Below are positions 49,001 through 57,420 of a stretch of 64,000 nt of DNA, piece by piece. The notes below the pieces were generated by a model. It saw only the letters and a program-made list of their open reading frames with translations. It was not told where the DNA came from and did not search any database. Position 1 is the first letter of the stretch. Each line of letters opens with the position of its first letter. The position numbers and the translations under genes are program-made. The stretch is from Allomesorhizobium camelthorni (lineage in GTDB: Bacteria > Pseudomonadota > Alphaproteobacteria > Rhizobiales > Rhizobiaceae): assembly GCF_011045125.1 (NCBI RefSeq), contig NZ_JAAKZF010000007.1, positions 62,001-126,000 on the forward strand, written 5' to 3'.

Positions 49001-49591
49001 ATCGACGAGACCAGGGAGCCGGTGATTTCCGGCCGCTCGCCGGTGCTCGATCCGGATGTGGAGCCGGGCTTCGCCATCGCCCGCGGCATCGCTTTGCACA
49101 AGCTTTTGCAGATGCTGCCCACCCTGCCCGCAGCCGAGAGCAACGCCGCCGGCCGGCGTTATCTCGAGCGCGCCGGCGCGGGCTGGCCGGCTGGAGAGCG
49201 CGAAGCCGCACTGGCCTCGGTCGAGGCGATCCTCGCCTCGCCTCGCTTTTCACCGCTGTTTGCCGAAGGTTCGCGCGCCGAGGTCTCGGTCATGGGCAGG
49301 CTGAAAGTCAGGGGCAAGGAGCGCGCGGTTTCCGGCACAATCGACCGTCTCGCGATCACCGCCGGCGAAGTGCAGATCGTCGACTACAAAAGCAACCGCC
49401 CCGCCCCGCAGACGCTGGATGCCGTGCCGCCGGCCTACATCGTGCAGCTCGCGCTCTACCGCGCCTTGCTTGCACTGCTCTACCCCGGCAAAACCGTCAC
49501 GGCGGCGCTTCTCTTCACCGAGGAGCCGCGGCTGATCGAGCTTCCCGCAGCCGTGATGGACGAGGCTCTTGTCCGACTCACGCAGGCGTGA
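46073..49591 (+). CDS. addA: Double-strand break repair helicase-nuclease AddA
   Basis: A 1172-residue UvrD-family helicase with C-terminal nuclease. Walker A is SANAGSGKTHVLAQR (28-42), followed by LCLTYTRAAAANMSNR (motif Ia), DEAQDTSPDQWNVV (Walker B), VFAVGDEKQSIYSFQGA (III), LTWSFRSTSDV (IV), IMTVHAAKGLEAPVV (V) and LLYVGMTRAEDRLIV (VI). The nuclease motif GTIDRLAITAGEVQIVDYKS is near residue 1090. The ATG at 46073 overlaps the addB stop. Length and motif order match alphaproteobacterial AddA. Confidence 0.97.
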   Translation: MKKKFTVPFETAERQAKASDPQHSVWVSANAGSGKTHVLAQRVIRLLLEGTDPSRILCLTYTRAAAANMSNRVFSSLSSWTMLGDDELAQRIEDLDGRKPDAEKMRRARRLFAQALETPGGLKIQTIHAFCESVLHQFPLEANIAAHFEMLDPAMEQTLFATARREMITGAAAGNPELAEAFAAVLERGGEWGLDMLLQEIVQKRDSLRILIDAAGGDPAPYEALFSEFDFTPEDSAEGIASMAWPLPGFPLEFFERFATDAEEVDARSVIKDILPDAVLAFAETDPVRRLQLLARGFLKGDGEPYATGRLFTKRLLARLPDLPQRYAEATDAIMAACDRLALFRMLEGTRAALTIADWLIARYEQLKAGRGFLDFNDLITRTVRLLARQDAGPWVQYKLDKGIDHILLDEAQDTSPDQWNVVKRLAEEFFAGFGARDNVHRTVFAVGDEKQSIYSFQGAAPESFAETGHEFSQKIRGANGSFERVGLTWSFRSTSDVLAAVDLVFASEQARRGLSHDPDPPGHKAIRDNEPGYVEVWPSVGAAAIEEPEDWREAIDHAQAPAVRVAEQVAATIQDWIRSGEIIEGTGKRLSAGDVMVLVRKRDRFVHALARSLKNRQIPVAGADRLSLPGHIAVKDMIALGRFLIQPEDDLSLAAVLRSPVFALSEDDLFALAAGRGKGLSLAASLRKHGETDIRLGLIAEKLDAWAGEAAFKPVFEFYSGVLGRDGVRRRMIARLGQEAGDILDEFLNFCLAEERAGLPGLEAFLATLESAGPDIKREMDQTRDEVRIMTVHAAKGLEAPVVFLVDGGAAPFSEQHLPRLVPFEPRGELRHVKAYLWRSSADIANGVSREAALRIRERADDEYRRLLYVGMTRAEDRLIVCGYHGKRGQNDTTWHAIVSGALGGSVHSEERPHPAGGDPVRRFRVSTGPATGFAAEAAAEKQRTVVEIPPRLFENLPPSEALPKPLSPSGASVLIDETREPVISGRSPVLDPDVEPGFAIARGIALHKLLQMLPTLPAAESNAAGRRYLERAGAGWPAGEREAALASVEAILASPRFSPLFAEGSRAEVSVMGRLKVRGKERAVSGTIDRLAITAGEVQIVDYKSNRPAPQTLDAVPPAYIVQLALYRALLALLYPGKTVTAALLFTEEPRLIELPAAVMDEALVRLTQA

Positions 49592-49665
49592 CACAAACTC
49601 TGCTTGAAGCCATCCGCCTCCGGCACCACATGTGGTGCCACCTCGAACCCTGAAAGGATTTCATC

Positions 49666-49989
49666 ATGGCCACTGTGAAGGTCGACAAGAACAGCTTCAA
49701 GGCGGATGTGCTCGACGCCGCCGGTCCGGTCGTCGTTGATTTCTGGGCCGAATGGTGCGGTCCCTGCAAGATGATCGGTCCGTCGCTGGAGGAAATCTCG
49801 ACCGAAATGGCCGGCAAGGTGAAAATCACCAAGGTCAATATCGACGAGAATCCGGAGATCGCGGCGCAGTTCGGCGTCCGCTCGATCCCGACGCTGATGA
49901 TCTTCAAGGACGGCGAAGTCGCCGACATGAAGGTCGGCGCGCTGCCCAAGACCGCGCTGTCGCACTGGATCAGCGGCAACGTCGCCTGA
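49666..49989 (+). CDS. trxA: Thioredoxin
   Basis: A 107-residue thioredoxin with active site WCGPCK (C31 and C34) after VVVDFWAEW, and the cis-proline loop in [15 protein letters not shown]. It reduces protein disulfides, powered by thioredoxin reductase. It follows addA after 74 bases and ends at a strong terminator. Confidence 0.98.
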   Translation: MATVKVDKNSFKADVLDAAGPVVVDFWAEWCGPCKMIGPSLEEISTEMAGKVKITKVNIDENPEIAAQFGVRSIPTLMIFKDGEVADMKVGALPKTALSHWISGNVA

Positions 49990-50013
49990 TTCCTCGTAAC
50001 GTATCGCACAAGC

Positions 50014-50044
50014 AAAGCCCGGCCTCGCGCCGGGCTTTTTGTTT
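50014..50044 (+). terminator. Intrinsic terminator of trxA
   Basis: AAAGCCCGGC and GCCGGGCTTT form a 10-bp stem with a five-base loop, then TTTGTTTT, 24 bases after the trxA stop. Confidence 0.92.
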
Positions 50045-50141
50045 TGGCACACGCGAAATGAGACCTTCGCTTTACTGTGGTATTGGAAGACGGTGCGGTC
50101 GCCAGCATCAGGAAATGGCTCGACAGCCACGGAGTTAGGCC

Positions 50142-50480
50142 ATGAAGAACGTTATCGAGATAGACGGCCACAAGGCGGTTGTGTCGCTGGATCCGGAAAT
50201 CGGGATGTTCCGCGGCGAATTTCTCGGCTTGGCTGGAGGCGCGGACTTTTATGCCGAGAGCGTCGAGGCCTTGTTCGCCGAGGGGCGCAAGTCGCTGCAG
50301 GTGTTTCTCGACATGTGCAGGGAAAAGGGTATCGCGCCGTTCCGCGAGTTTTCCGGCCGATTCAACGTCCGCCTGGACCCCAGGACGCATGAGGCAGCCG
50401 TGGTTGCTGCGGCGGCTGAAGACAAGAGCCTGAACGAATGGGTGGCCGAAGCGATCGAAACGGCGGCGCATGCCGACTGA
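50142..50480 (+). CDS. HicB-like antitoxin-family protein, apparently without HicA
   Basis: A 112-residue protein. The N-terminal half (GHKAVVSLDPEIGMFRGEFL to SVEALFAEGRKSL) is the HicB RNase-H-like fold, and the C-terminus (FNVRLDPRTHEAAVVAAAAE, SLNEWVAEAIE) is a ribbon-helix-helix DNA-binding segment. HicB normally neutralises a HicA toxin, but no HicA-like frame fits in the 150 bases upstream or in the 27 bases before convergent folC. It could be an orphan antitoxin or a repurposed regulator. A 27-codon open stretch just upstream ends in TGA overlapping this ATG, with no recognisable similarity. Confidence 0.8.
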   Translation: MKNVIEIDGHKAVVSLDPEIGMFRGEFLGLAGGADFYAESVEALFAEGRKSLQVFLDMCREKGIAPFREFSGRFNVRLDPRTHEAAVVAAAAEDKSLNEWVAEAIETAAHAD

Positions 50481-50507
50481 GGAAGGCCGGGCCTTGTGCC
50501 GCCGTCG

Positions 50508-51839
50508 TCAAGTCGGCGGCGTGCCGTTTTCGGCCAGTACCGCGCCCACCAGATAGAGCGACCCGCCGATAAGGATGCGCGGCGGCGTCTCGCTCTCGTC
50601 CCAGGTGTCGCGCAAGAGCATCAGCGCATTGGCGACAGAACTGACCGGTTCGGCTGAAAGGCCGGCCTCGATGGCGCGCACGGCGAGTTCCGCATTGGGC
50701 ACGCCGGCCTCGCTCATGCTGACCGGAACCGTGTAGACATGGCGCGCCATGCCTTCGAAGGCGCGGAAGTAGCCGGTCTGGTCCTTGGTGTTGATCATGC
50801 CGCAGATAAGGAACAACGGCCGGCTGAACTTTTCCTCCTGCTCGACCAGCGCCTCGGCGATGACGAGGCCGGCGCCCGGATTGTGGCCGCCGTCGATCCA
50901 GACTTCTGCGCCCTCGGGCGCAAGATCCGACAGCCGGCCCTGCGGCAGGCGCTGCATGCGGCCCGGCCAGGCGACGCTTGCCATTGCGCGGTCGGTTGCG
51001 CGGTGGCCGATCTCGAAGCCGGCAACCTTTACGGTCGCGATCGCGGCGGCGGCGTTTGCGAACTGGTGGCGGCCTGGCAGGCGCGGCGGCGTCAGATCCA
51101 TCAGGCCGGACTGATCCTGGTAGATCATGCGGCCGTTCTCCTCATAGGCGAGGTAGTCCTGACCATAGATCGAAACCGGGCAGCCGAGACGCTCGGCCAC
51201 CTCGACGAGGACCTCCTGCGCGATCCCGCTTTCCTGCGCGCCGATCACGACCGGGCAGCCCGGCTTGATGATGCCGGCCTTTTCGGAGGCGATCAGTTCG
51301 ACGCGGTCGCCGAGAAACGACTGGTGATCGAGCGAGATCGGCATGATCAGGCTGGCGGCCGACCGCGAAATCACATTGGTCGCGTCGAAGCGGCCGCCGA
51401 GCCCGACCTCGATGATGGCCGCATCCGCCGGATGCTCGGAAAACAGCATGAAGGTGACGGCGGTCAGGATCTCGAAGACGGTGATCGCCTCGCCGCGATT
51501 GACCTCGGCGGCGCGCGAGATCGCCTCGGCCAGAACCGCGTCGTCGACCAGCCTGCCGCCACCTTTCGCCGCCATCCGGTAGCGCTCGTGCCAGTTCACC
51601 AGATGCGGCGAGGTGTGGACATGGACGCGCAGACCTTCGGCTTCGAGCAAGGCCCGCGCAAAGGCGGCGGCCGAGCCCTTGCCGTTGGTGCCGGCGATGT
51701 GGATGACCGGCGGCAGCTTGTCCTGCGGATTGCCGAGACGGTCGAGCAACCGCGTGATCCGCTCCAGCGAAAGGTCGAAGCCTTTCGGGTGAAGCGCCAG
51801 CAGGCGGTCGATTTCGCGGTCGGCCAGGAGCGTTGTCAT
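50508..51839 (-). CDS. folC: Bifunctional folylpolyglutamate synthase/dihydrofolate synthase
   Basis: A 443-residue Mur-ligase-type enzyme that makes dihydrofolate and adds glutamates to folates. The P-loop is IHIAGTNGKGSAAAFA (about 46-61), with HTSPHLVNWHERY, AAIIEVGLGGRFDATN and WIDGGHNPGAG further on. It lies after accD on the same strand in the conserved trpB-trpA-accD-folC order, with a 62-base gap. It converges on hicB. Confidence 0.96.
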   Translation of the reverse strand: MTTLLADREIDRLLALHPKGFDLSLERITRLLDRLGNPQDKLPPVIHIAGTNGKGSAAAFARALLEAEGLRVHVHTSPHLVNWHERYRMAAKGGGRLVDDAVLAEAISRAAEVNRGEAITVFEILTAVTFMLFSEHPADAAIIEVGLGGRFDATNVISRSAASLIMPISLDHQSFLGDRVELIASEKAGIIKPGCPVVIGAQESGIAQEVLVEVAERLGCPVSIYGQDYLAYEENGRMIYQDQSGLMDLTPPRLPGRHQFANAAAAIATVKVAGFEIGHRATDRAMASVAWPGRMQRLPQGRLSDLAPEGAEVWIDGGHNPGAGLVIAEALVEQEEKFSRPLFLICGMINTKDQTGYFRAFEGMARHVYTVPVSMSEAGVPNAELAVRAIEAGLSAEPVSSVANALMLLRDTWDESETPPRILIGGSLYLVGAVLAENGTPPT

Positions 51840-51901
51840 GAGGAAGTCCTAGGCAAGCGCGGGCTTGCGCGCAATGTCAGACCGCGGCGTTAAATGTCGC
51901 T

Positions 51902-52825
51902 TCAGGCCTGCGGCCGGACCTCGGCGGAAATGGTGGCGGGCGGCAGGATTTCTGGCTCCAGCGCTTTCGCTTCCTCCGGCGTCTTCATCAGGATCTTCAA
52001 CAACCGCGCGATCGTCGATTTGAGCTCGAGGCGCGAGACCACCATGTCGACCATGCCGTGATCCATCAGATATTCGGCGCGCTGGAAGCCGTCGGGCAGC
52101 TTTTCGCGGATGGTCTGCTCGATGACGCGTGGGCCGGCAAAGCCGATCAGCGCCCCCGGCTCGGCGATATGGACATCGCCCAACATGGCGTAGGAGGCGG
52201 TGACGCCGCCGGTGGTTGGATTGGTGAGCACCACGATATAGGGCAGCCCGGCTTCCTTCAGCCGGTCGACGGCGACTGTCGTGCGCGGCAGCTGCATCAG
52301 CGACAGGATGCCCTCCTGCATGCGCGCGCCGCCGGACGCTGCAAACAGGATCATCGGCCGCCGCCTTTCCACCGCGACCTCGAACGCGCGGATGATGGCG
52401 TCGCCTGCGGCCATGCCGAGCGAGCCGCCCATGAAGGCGAAATCCTGGACCGTGACGACGACCGGCAAGCCCTCGATAGTGCCCAGCGCATTGAGGATCG
52501 CATCCTCCATGCCGGTCTTGGTGCGGGCATCCTTCAGCCGGTCGACATAGCGCTTCTCGTCGCGGAATTTCAGCGGATCGACCGGCACTTTCGGGTTTTC
52601 GAGGACCTCGAAACGGCCGTCGTCGAAGAAGAACTTCAGCCGCTCCCGGGCCGAGATCTTCATGTGATGGCCGGAGGACGGGATGACGAACTGGTTCGAC
52701 TCCAAATCCTTGTGGAAAACCATCTCGCCGCTCTCAGGATCCTTGATCCAGAGGTTTTCCGGCATGTCGCGCCGGCCCAGCATCGAGTTGATCTTCGGGC
52801 GGACGTAGTTCGTGATCCAGTTCAT
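51902..52825 (-). CDS. accD: Acetyl-CoA carboxylase carboxyltransferase subunit beta
   Basis: A 307-residue carboxyltransferase subunit that works with AccA to make malonyl-CoA. The crotonase-like core is clear ([63 protein letters not shown]). The N-terminal zinc ribbon is degenerate: the region [18 protein letters not shown] with [12 protein letters not shown] has no cysteine, whereas E. coli AccD has four at the matching positions (D, S, I and S here). The gene follows trpA on the same strand with a 35-base gap. Confidence 0.96.
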   Translation of the reverse strand: MNWITNYVRPKINSMLGRRDMPENLWIKDPESGEMVFHKDLESNQFVIPSSGHHMKISARERLKFFFDDGRFEVLENPKVPVDPLKFRDEKRYVDRLKDARTKTGMEDAILNALGTIEGLPVVVTVQDFAFMGGSLGMAAGDAIIRAFEVAVERRRPMILFAASGGARMQEGILSLMQLPRTTVAVDRLKEAGLPYIVVLTNPTTGGVTASYAMLGDVHIAEPGALIGFAGPRVIEQTIREKLPDGFQRAEYLMDHGMVDMVVSRLELKSTIARLLKILMKTPEEAKALEPEILPPATISAEVRPQA

Positions 52826-52860
52826 GATCGTTTTTCCCGTGGTCTGGGTAAAATGGGAAA

Positions 52861-53703
52861 CTATTCGGCGGGTGCAAGGCGGGCGGAGCGGACGCCCTGC
52901 GAAAGCCCGTTGACCAGCGTCGCCACGGCCTCGGCCGGATCGGCGGTTTTCTCGCCCCTCGGGCCGAGAACATTGGCCACCGCATTGACGATCGCCGTGC
53001 CGACCACGACGCCGTCGGCCGAAGCCCCGATCACCCGCGCCTGCTCGGCGGTCTTGACGCCGAAGCCGACGCAGACCGGGAGATCGGTGTGGCTCTTGAT
53101 GCGGGTCACGGCGGCCGCGACCTTGGCCGTATCGGCGAGCGCCGAGCCGGTGATGCCGGTCATCGACACGTAATAGACGAAGCCCGAGGTGTTTTGGAGC
53201 ACCTTGGGCAGGCGCCTGTCGTCGGTCGTCGGCGTCGCCAGCCGGATGAAATTGATCCCGGCCTTCACCGCGGGGATGCAGAGTTCCTCGTCCATCTCGG
53301 GCGGCAGGTCGACCACGATCAGCCCGTCAATCCCTGAAGCTTTCGCGTCGGCGAGGAACCGGTCGACGCCGTGGATATAGATCGGATTGTAGTAGCCCAT
53401 CAGCACGATCGGCGTCTCGTCGTCGCCGGTGCGGAATTCACGCGCCATCTTGAGCGTCTTCACCAGTGTCTGTCCGCCCTTCAGCGCGCGCAGGCCGGCC
53501 GCCTGGATCGCCGGGCCGTCGGCCATCGGATCGGAAAACGGCATGCCGAGTTCGATGATGTCGCTGCCGGCCTTCGGCAGCGCCTTCATGATCGACAGCG
53601 ACGTGTCGTAATCCGGGTCGCCGCCCATGAAATAGGTCACGAGCGCCGGGCGGCCCTCGGCCTTCAGCTTCGCCATGCGGCGGTCGATGCGGGTGTCGAT
53701 CAA
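52861..53703 (-). CDS. trpA: Tryptophan synthase alpha chain, in frame with an upstream toxin
   Basis: The alpha subunit cleaves indole-3-glycerol phosphate and channels indole to TrpB. Counting from a TTG at 53703 the protein has 280 residues, the normal length; catalytic acids are E51 ([11 protein letters not shown]) and D62 (MADGP), with [15 protein letters not shown] as the phosphate site. The expected ATG at the family start (MTTRIDRR) is absent: the frame is LIDTRIDRR and continues upstream without a stop through a RelE/ParE-like toxin to an ATG at 54006, so a 381-residue toxin-TrpA fusion is possible. GAAGAAGG seven bases before the TTG could support separate initiation. Which start is used cannot be told from sequence. 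Confidence 0.9.
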   Translation of the reverse strand: MIDTRIDRRMAKLKAEGRPALVTYFMGGDPDYDTSLSIMKALPKAGSDIIELGMPFSDPMADGPAIQAAGLRALKGGQTLVKTLKMAREFRTGDDETPIVLMGYYNPIYIHGVDRFLADAKASGIDGLIVVDLPPEMDEELCIPAVKAGINFIRLATPTTDDRRLPKVLQNTSGFVYYVSMTGITGSALADTAKVAAAVTRIKSHTDLPVCVGFGVKTAEQARVIGASADGVVVGTAIVNAVANVLGPRGEKTADPAEAVATLVNGLSQGVRSARLAPAE

Positions 53704-54006
53704 GGTAGCGCCTTCTTCCTGCAGTCCGAGTTTCGCTGGATCGGCACGCTGATCCCAAACGCGGACTACCTCTATATGGTCTTTGGTTACGCGATAGATG
53801 ATCGCGAATGGAAGACGCGGAATACTATAACTGCGCAGCCCTGTCTCGCCCACCGACCTGCCGATGTAAGGGTGGTCGGAAAGGGTGGCAACAGCTTTAA
53901 CGTATTGCCTGGTAGCGTGCTCCGAACCTGTGTGAAAGATGCTGCCATAATATTCCTGAAACCAAGCCAAATCGTCGTTGGCCGAAGCGAGGTAGACCAG
54001 CCTCAT
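53704..54006 (-). CDS. RelE/ParE-family toxin domain without its own stop codon, continuous with trpA
   Basis: The first 101 codons of the shared frame read [20 protein letters not shown] through [20 protein letters not shown] to [15 protein letters not shown], the usual fold and ending of plasmid-stabilisation RelE/ParE toxins. Relatives normally stop shortly after the DPxxL segment; here the frame runs on via [12 protein letters not shown] into TrpA. Its ATG overlaps the antitoxin stop by four bases, the normal antitoxin-toxin arrangement. Either a functional fusion protein is made, or the toxin is inactivated by its new C-terminus, or TrpA starts independently inside. Confidence 0.8.
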
Positions 54007-54269
54007 GAACGGCGAGGCTTCAGGAAGACATCCGGTTCCGGCGGCGGCAATTCGTTATCCGTGCCCCAGCTTTCGATCCAGCGATGCATCGCCTCGGCCG
54101 AGATAAATACGCCTTTGTCTGCCTCGGCTATGCGTTCTTTCAACAGCCTGCGCTCGGCTTCGGAGCTCCTCAAATAGGAAGCGTAGTCGCGATGCGGCCC
54201 GTTCGCAAACGACGGGTCGCCAGCTTGCTCGGTCTCCAAATCACTTGTCGTGCTTTCTCGTCTGACCAT
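54003..54269 (-). CDS. Putative antitoxin partner of the RelE/ParE-like toxin
   Basis: An 88-residue hydrophilic protein beginning [20 protein letters not shown]. The middle ([20 protein letters not shown], then [21 protein letters not shown]) is helical and resembles ParD/stability-determinant antitoxins, with a C-terminal charged tail. Recognition rests mainly on size, helical character and the four-base overlap with the toxin gene. It lies 108 bases downstream of trpB on the same strand; that gap shows no clear promoter by eye. Confidence 0.62.
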   Translation of the reverse strand: MVRRESTTSDLETEQAGDPSFANGPHRDYASYLRSSEAERRLLKERIAEADKGVFISAEAMHRWIESWGTDNELPPPEPDVFLKPRRS

Positions 54270-54377
54270 ATCGAATTGCCCACGATTTGTTCAGGCAAGC
54301 TAGCACAGCCGGTGGTCTGGCTCAAATCTTTCAGGTTCTTGTCGCTGCTCTGACGGGGCCTTCGAAGATCGGACCCG

Positions 54378-55628
54378 TCAAATCTCCATGCCCAGCATGC
54401 CGGCGACGGTGTGGACGTCCTTGTCGCCGCGGCCGGACAGATTGACGATCACGATCTGGTCCTTGGTCATGGTCGGCGCGAGCTTGACGGCGTGGGCGAT
54501 GGCATGCGCCGATTCCAACGCAGGGATAATGCCTTCAACCCGCGTGGTCAGTTGGAACGCCTCCAGCGCCTCGTTGTCGAGGATCGGCACATAGTCGACG
54601 CGCCCCGTATCGCGCAGCCAGGAATGCTCCGGCCCGACGCCGGGATAGTCGAGCCCGGCCGAGATCGAATGACCGTCGAGGATCTGCCCGTCGGCATTCT
54701 GCAGCAGGTAAGTGCGGTTGCCGTGCAGCACGCCGGGCTTGCCGGCGTTCATGGAGGCGCAATGCTCGACGCCGTCGAGCCCGCGACCGCCCGCCTCGAT
54801 GCCGATGATCTTTACGCTGCGGTCGTCGAGGAACGGGTGAAAAAGGCCGATGGCGTTGGAGCCGCCGCCGACGGCGGCGATGATCGCGTCGGGCAGCCGT
54901 CCTTCCTGCTCCAGGATCTGGGCGCGCGCCTCTGTGCCGATCACCGACTGGAAGTCGCGCACCAGCTCCGGATAGGGATGCGGGCCTGCGGCCGTGCCGA
55001 TCAGGTAATAGGTGTCCTCGACATTGGTCACCCAGTCGCGCAGCGCCTCGTTCATGGCGTCCTTCAGCGTGCCGTGGCCGGCGCTCACCGGCCGCACCTC
55101 CGCGCCCAGCAGCTTCATGCGGAAGACATTCGGCTTCTGCCGCTCGACATCGGTCGCGCCCATATAGACGACGCAGGGGTAGCCGAAGCGCGCCGCGACC
55201 GTCGCCGAGGCGACGCCGTGCTGGCCTGCGCCGGTCTCGGCGATGATGCGCTTCTTGCCCATGCGCTTGGCCAGCAGAATCTGGCCGAGGCAATTGTTGA
55301 TCTTGTGCGAGCCGGTGTGATTCAGATCCTCGCGCTTGAAATAGATCTTTGCGCCGCCGCTCAGGCCCTTGGCGGAAGAAACCTCGCGAAGATGCCGCGT
55401 CAGCCCCTCGGCGAAATAGAGTTTTGAAGGCCGGCCGGCATAGAAGGTCGACAGCGCGTTCAGCTCCGCCTTGAATTCTGGATCGTCCTTGGCCTCGTTC
55501 CAGTGCCGCTCGAGCTCGAGGATCAGCGGCATCAGCGTCTCGGCGACGAAGCGGCCGCCGAAAATGCCGAACATGCCCTGTTCGTCCGGACCGGTGCGGA
55601 AGGAATTGGGTTCTGCCGGCTTGTTCAT
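54378..55628 (-). CDS. trpB: Tryptophan synthase beta chain
   Basis: A 416-residue pyridoxal phosphate enzyme that condenses indole with serine. The cofactor lysine is K109 in [17 protein letters not shown], the phosphate-binding loop is [13 protein letters not shown], and [18 protein letters not shown] and [10 protein letters not shown] are further family blocks. It normally couples directly to trpA, but here a toxin-antitoxin pair separates them. A repeat element and 130 bases lie between it and trpF. Confidence 0.98.
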   Translation of the reverse strand: MNKPAEPNSFRTGPDEQGMFGIFGGRFVAETLMPLILELERHWNEAKDDPEFKAELNALSTFYAGRPSKLYFAEGLTRHLREVSSAKGLSGGAKIYFKREDLNHTGSHKINNCLGQILLAKRMGKKRIIAETGAGQHGVASATVAARFGYPCVVYMGATDVERQKPNVFRMKLLGAEVRPVSAGHGTLKDAMNEALRDWVTNVEDTYYLIGTAAGPHPYPELVRDFQSVIGTEARAQILEQEGRLPDAIIAAVGGGSNAIGLFHPFLDDRSVKIIGIEAGGRGLDGVEHCASMNAGKPGVLHGNRTYLLQNADGQILDGHSISAGLDYPGVGPEHSWLRDTGRVDYVPILDNEALEAFQLTTRVEGIIPALESAHAIAHAVKLAPTMTKDQIVIVNLSGRGDKDVHTVAGMLGMEI

Positions 55629-55659
55629 CGGAAATCCTGAATCGTCGCGAGTAGGCGCC

Positions 55660-55738
55660 GGGGACAGTTTACTTTGTTGCCCCGGAAAAGCCCGAGCGCT
55701 CGCTATGTCGCGTAAGGGGCAAAAAGTAAACTGTCCCC
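55660..55738. repeat. Interspersed hairpin repeat with GGGGACAGTTTACTTT arms, copy 1
   Basis: GGGGACAGTTTACTTT (55660-55675) and its exact reverse complement AAAGTAAACTGTCCCC (55723-55738) bracket about 47 bases that also contain complementary TTGCCCC and GGGGCAA. The same arms recur at 59544-59623. This arm sequence resembles REP/BIME elements mobilised by RAYT transposases in other proteobacteria. It lies between trpF and trpB. Confidence 0.85.
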
Positions 55739-55760
55739 TTGGGCCGTTGCCGGCAACTCG

Positions 55761-56420
55761 TCAGGCCACGCTTCGCGCCTGCGCCGTCCGCACCGCCCGG
55801 AAAAAGTCGTCGATCAGCGCCGCGTCCTTGACGCCCGGCGCGCTTTCAACGCCCGACGAGATGTCGATGCCGGGCGGATTGGTTAGCCGCAGCGCTTCGC
55901 CGATATTGGCGGCGTTGAGGCCGCCCGAAAGCAGATAGTCCACGCCGGCGTCGATGCCTGCAAGCAGCTGCCAGTCGAACGGCACGCCATTGCCGCCCGG
56001 AAGCTCGGAGCCAGCCGGCGGCTTGGCGTCGAGGAGAAAACGGTCGGCCACGCCGCGATAAAGCGCGATCGGCTCGAGATCGCCCGCCTCCCGCACGGAA
56101 AACGCCTTCATCACCGGGAGGCCGTAGCGGGCTTTCACATAGGCAACGCGCTCCGGCGTTTCCTTGCCGTGAAGCTGCAGCATGTCGGGCGACATCGCGG
56201 CTACGATCGCATCGAGCGCAGCGTCGTCGGCATCGACGGTGACGGCGACCGCCGTGGCTCGTCCGCGCGCTGCTTCACGAACCCGCCCAGCTTCCGCGGG
56301 TTCGATGTTGCGCGGGCTCTTCGGGAAAAAAATGAACCCGACATGGCTCGCACCGCCGGCCAGCGCCGCGGCCAGCGCGTCCTCGGTCTTCAGGCCGCAG
56401 ATTTTGATGTCGAGTGGCAT
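55761..56420 (-). CDS. trpF: Phosphoribosylanthranilate isomerase
   Basis: A 219-residue beta/alpha barrel for the third step of tryptophan synthesis. The catalytic cysteine is C8 in MPLDIKICGLKTEDA, with FIFFPKSPRNI, LQLHGKETPERV, YLLSGGLNAANIGEA and the phosphate site GIDISSGVES. The ATG at 56420 gives the conserved N-terminus. A partial copy of its first 25 or so codons and upstream sequence lies at 57438-57530, on the far side of a secreted-protein gene. Confidence 0.96.
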   Translation of the reverse strand: MPLDIKICGLKTEDALAAALAGGASHVGFIFFPKSPRNIEPAEAGRVREAARGRATAVAVTVDADDAALDAIVAAMSPDMLQLHGKETPERVAYVKARYGLPVMKAFSVREAGDLEPIALYRGVADRFLLDAKPPAGSELPGGNGVPFDWQLLAGIDAGVDYLLSGGLNAANIGEALRLTNPPGIDISSGVESAPGVKDAALIDDFFRAVRTAQARSVA

Positions 56421-56577
56421 TGCGGGGAAGTCGCACGAAATGGCCGAAGAGTCGAGCAATTTGCCGTATCGCGCCCGATAGGCCAGTCCCGTTTTGCCGA
56501 GGCGTGTTTGACGTTTATCCTGGGCCCGCAGGATGTCGCATTCGGCAATGCTCGCAGCAACGTGCCGGGAAAGCCAT

Positions 56578-57417
56578 ATGCTCAAGCTCTCAGCCGGGCC
56601 TCTTCGCGCCGCCGCCGTCGCGGCGAGCTTGCTTTGCGCGCCGGCAGCTGCCGAAGAGCCGATCACCGTGCCTGCCGAGCGCGTTGCATCCTTCAAGGCG
56701 CCCGAAGCACGGCAGGCAGTCGCGGTCGACGACCGCTTCTTCTACGCCATCGATAACCGTGCGATCGTCAAATACGACAAAAAGACGGGCGACCGGGTTG
56801 CCGAGTGGAAAGGGCCGAGCGACGGTCCGATGGTTCACTTGGATAGCGGCGTGGTGGTCGACGGCAAGCTTTATGCCGCCCATTCCAATTATCCCGGATG
56901 GCCGATGGTGAGTTCGGTCGAAATCTGGGACGCCGCGACGCTCAGGCACGTCGGTAGCCACAGTTTCGGCATCGACCGCGGTTCGCTCACCTGGCTGGAT
57001 TTTTACAATGGCGTCTGGTGGGGCGCCTTCGCGAACTACAACCAGCCCCTGGCGCAAATCCCCTTTGCCGATGGCAACCAGCACACGCAGATCGTGCGTT
57101 TCGACGACGAATGGCGGGTCGCCGAGGCATGGATCCTGCCGAAGGCGCTCCTCGAAAAATTCGGCGACATGAGCAATTCCGGCGGCTCCTGGGGACCGGA
57201 CGGACGGCTATGGATCACCGGCCATGACAAAGCCGAGGCCTATGCGGTGACGCTGCCGGAAGCGGGCTCGATGCTGCGCTGGGCTGCAACCATATCGCTC
57301 GACATCACCGGCCAGGGCATTGCCTGGGACCGCTCGGACCGGCAGGTGATCTGGGGCATTGTCCGCGGTGCCAAAGGCGAAAACCGTGTCACTGCCAGCC
57401 GGGTAGCGCTGCCGTGA
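56578..57417 (+). CDS. Secreted protein of unknown function with beta-propeller-like repeats
   Basis: A 279-residue protein with a signal peptide (MLKLSAGPLRAAAVAASLLC to APAAAEEP). The mature part has repeated short strands with YAIDNRAIVKYDKKTGDRVA, LYAAHSNYPGWPMVSSVEIW, IVRFDDEWRVAEAWIL and WGPDGRLWITGHDKAEAYAV, suggesting a six- or seven-bladed beta-propeller similar to glutaminyl-cyclase-like or NHL/SMP-type proteins. I do not recognise a specific family. ATG at 56578 follows GGGAAAG and begins the signal peptide. It is divergent from trpF and is flanked by trpF and a fragment of trpF. Confidence 0.72.
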   Translation: MLKLSAGPLRAAAVAASLLCAPAAAEEPITVPAERVASFKAPEARQAVAVDDRFFYAIDNRAIVKYDKKTGDRVAEWKGPSDGPMVHLDSGVVVDGKLYAAHSNYPGWPMVSSVEIWDAATLRHVGSHSFGIDRGSLTWLDFYNGVWWGAFANYNQPLAQIPFADGNQHTQIVRFDDEWRVAEAWILPKALLEKFGDMSNSGGSWGPDGRLWITGHDKAEAYAVTLPEAGSMLRWAATISLDITGQGIAWDRSDRQVIWGIVRGAKGENRVTASRVALP

Positions 57418-57420
57418 GAG

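Noticed and set aside
50062-50145. 27-codon open stretch ending at the HicB start (VVLEDGAVASIRKWLDSHG)
   Set aside because: No clear start codon with a ribosome-binding site and no match to HicA patterns (no conserved glycine-serine-histidine core), so it is not called a gene.
50498-50520. GCCGCCG/CGGCGGC hairpin between hicB and folC
   Set aside because: It overlaps the folC stop codon and lacks a T-run on either strand, so it is not called a terminator.
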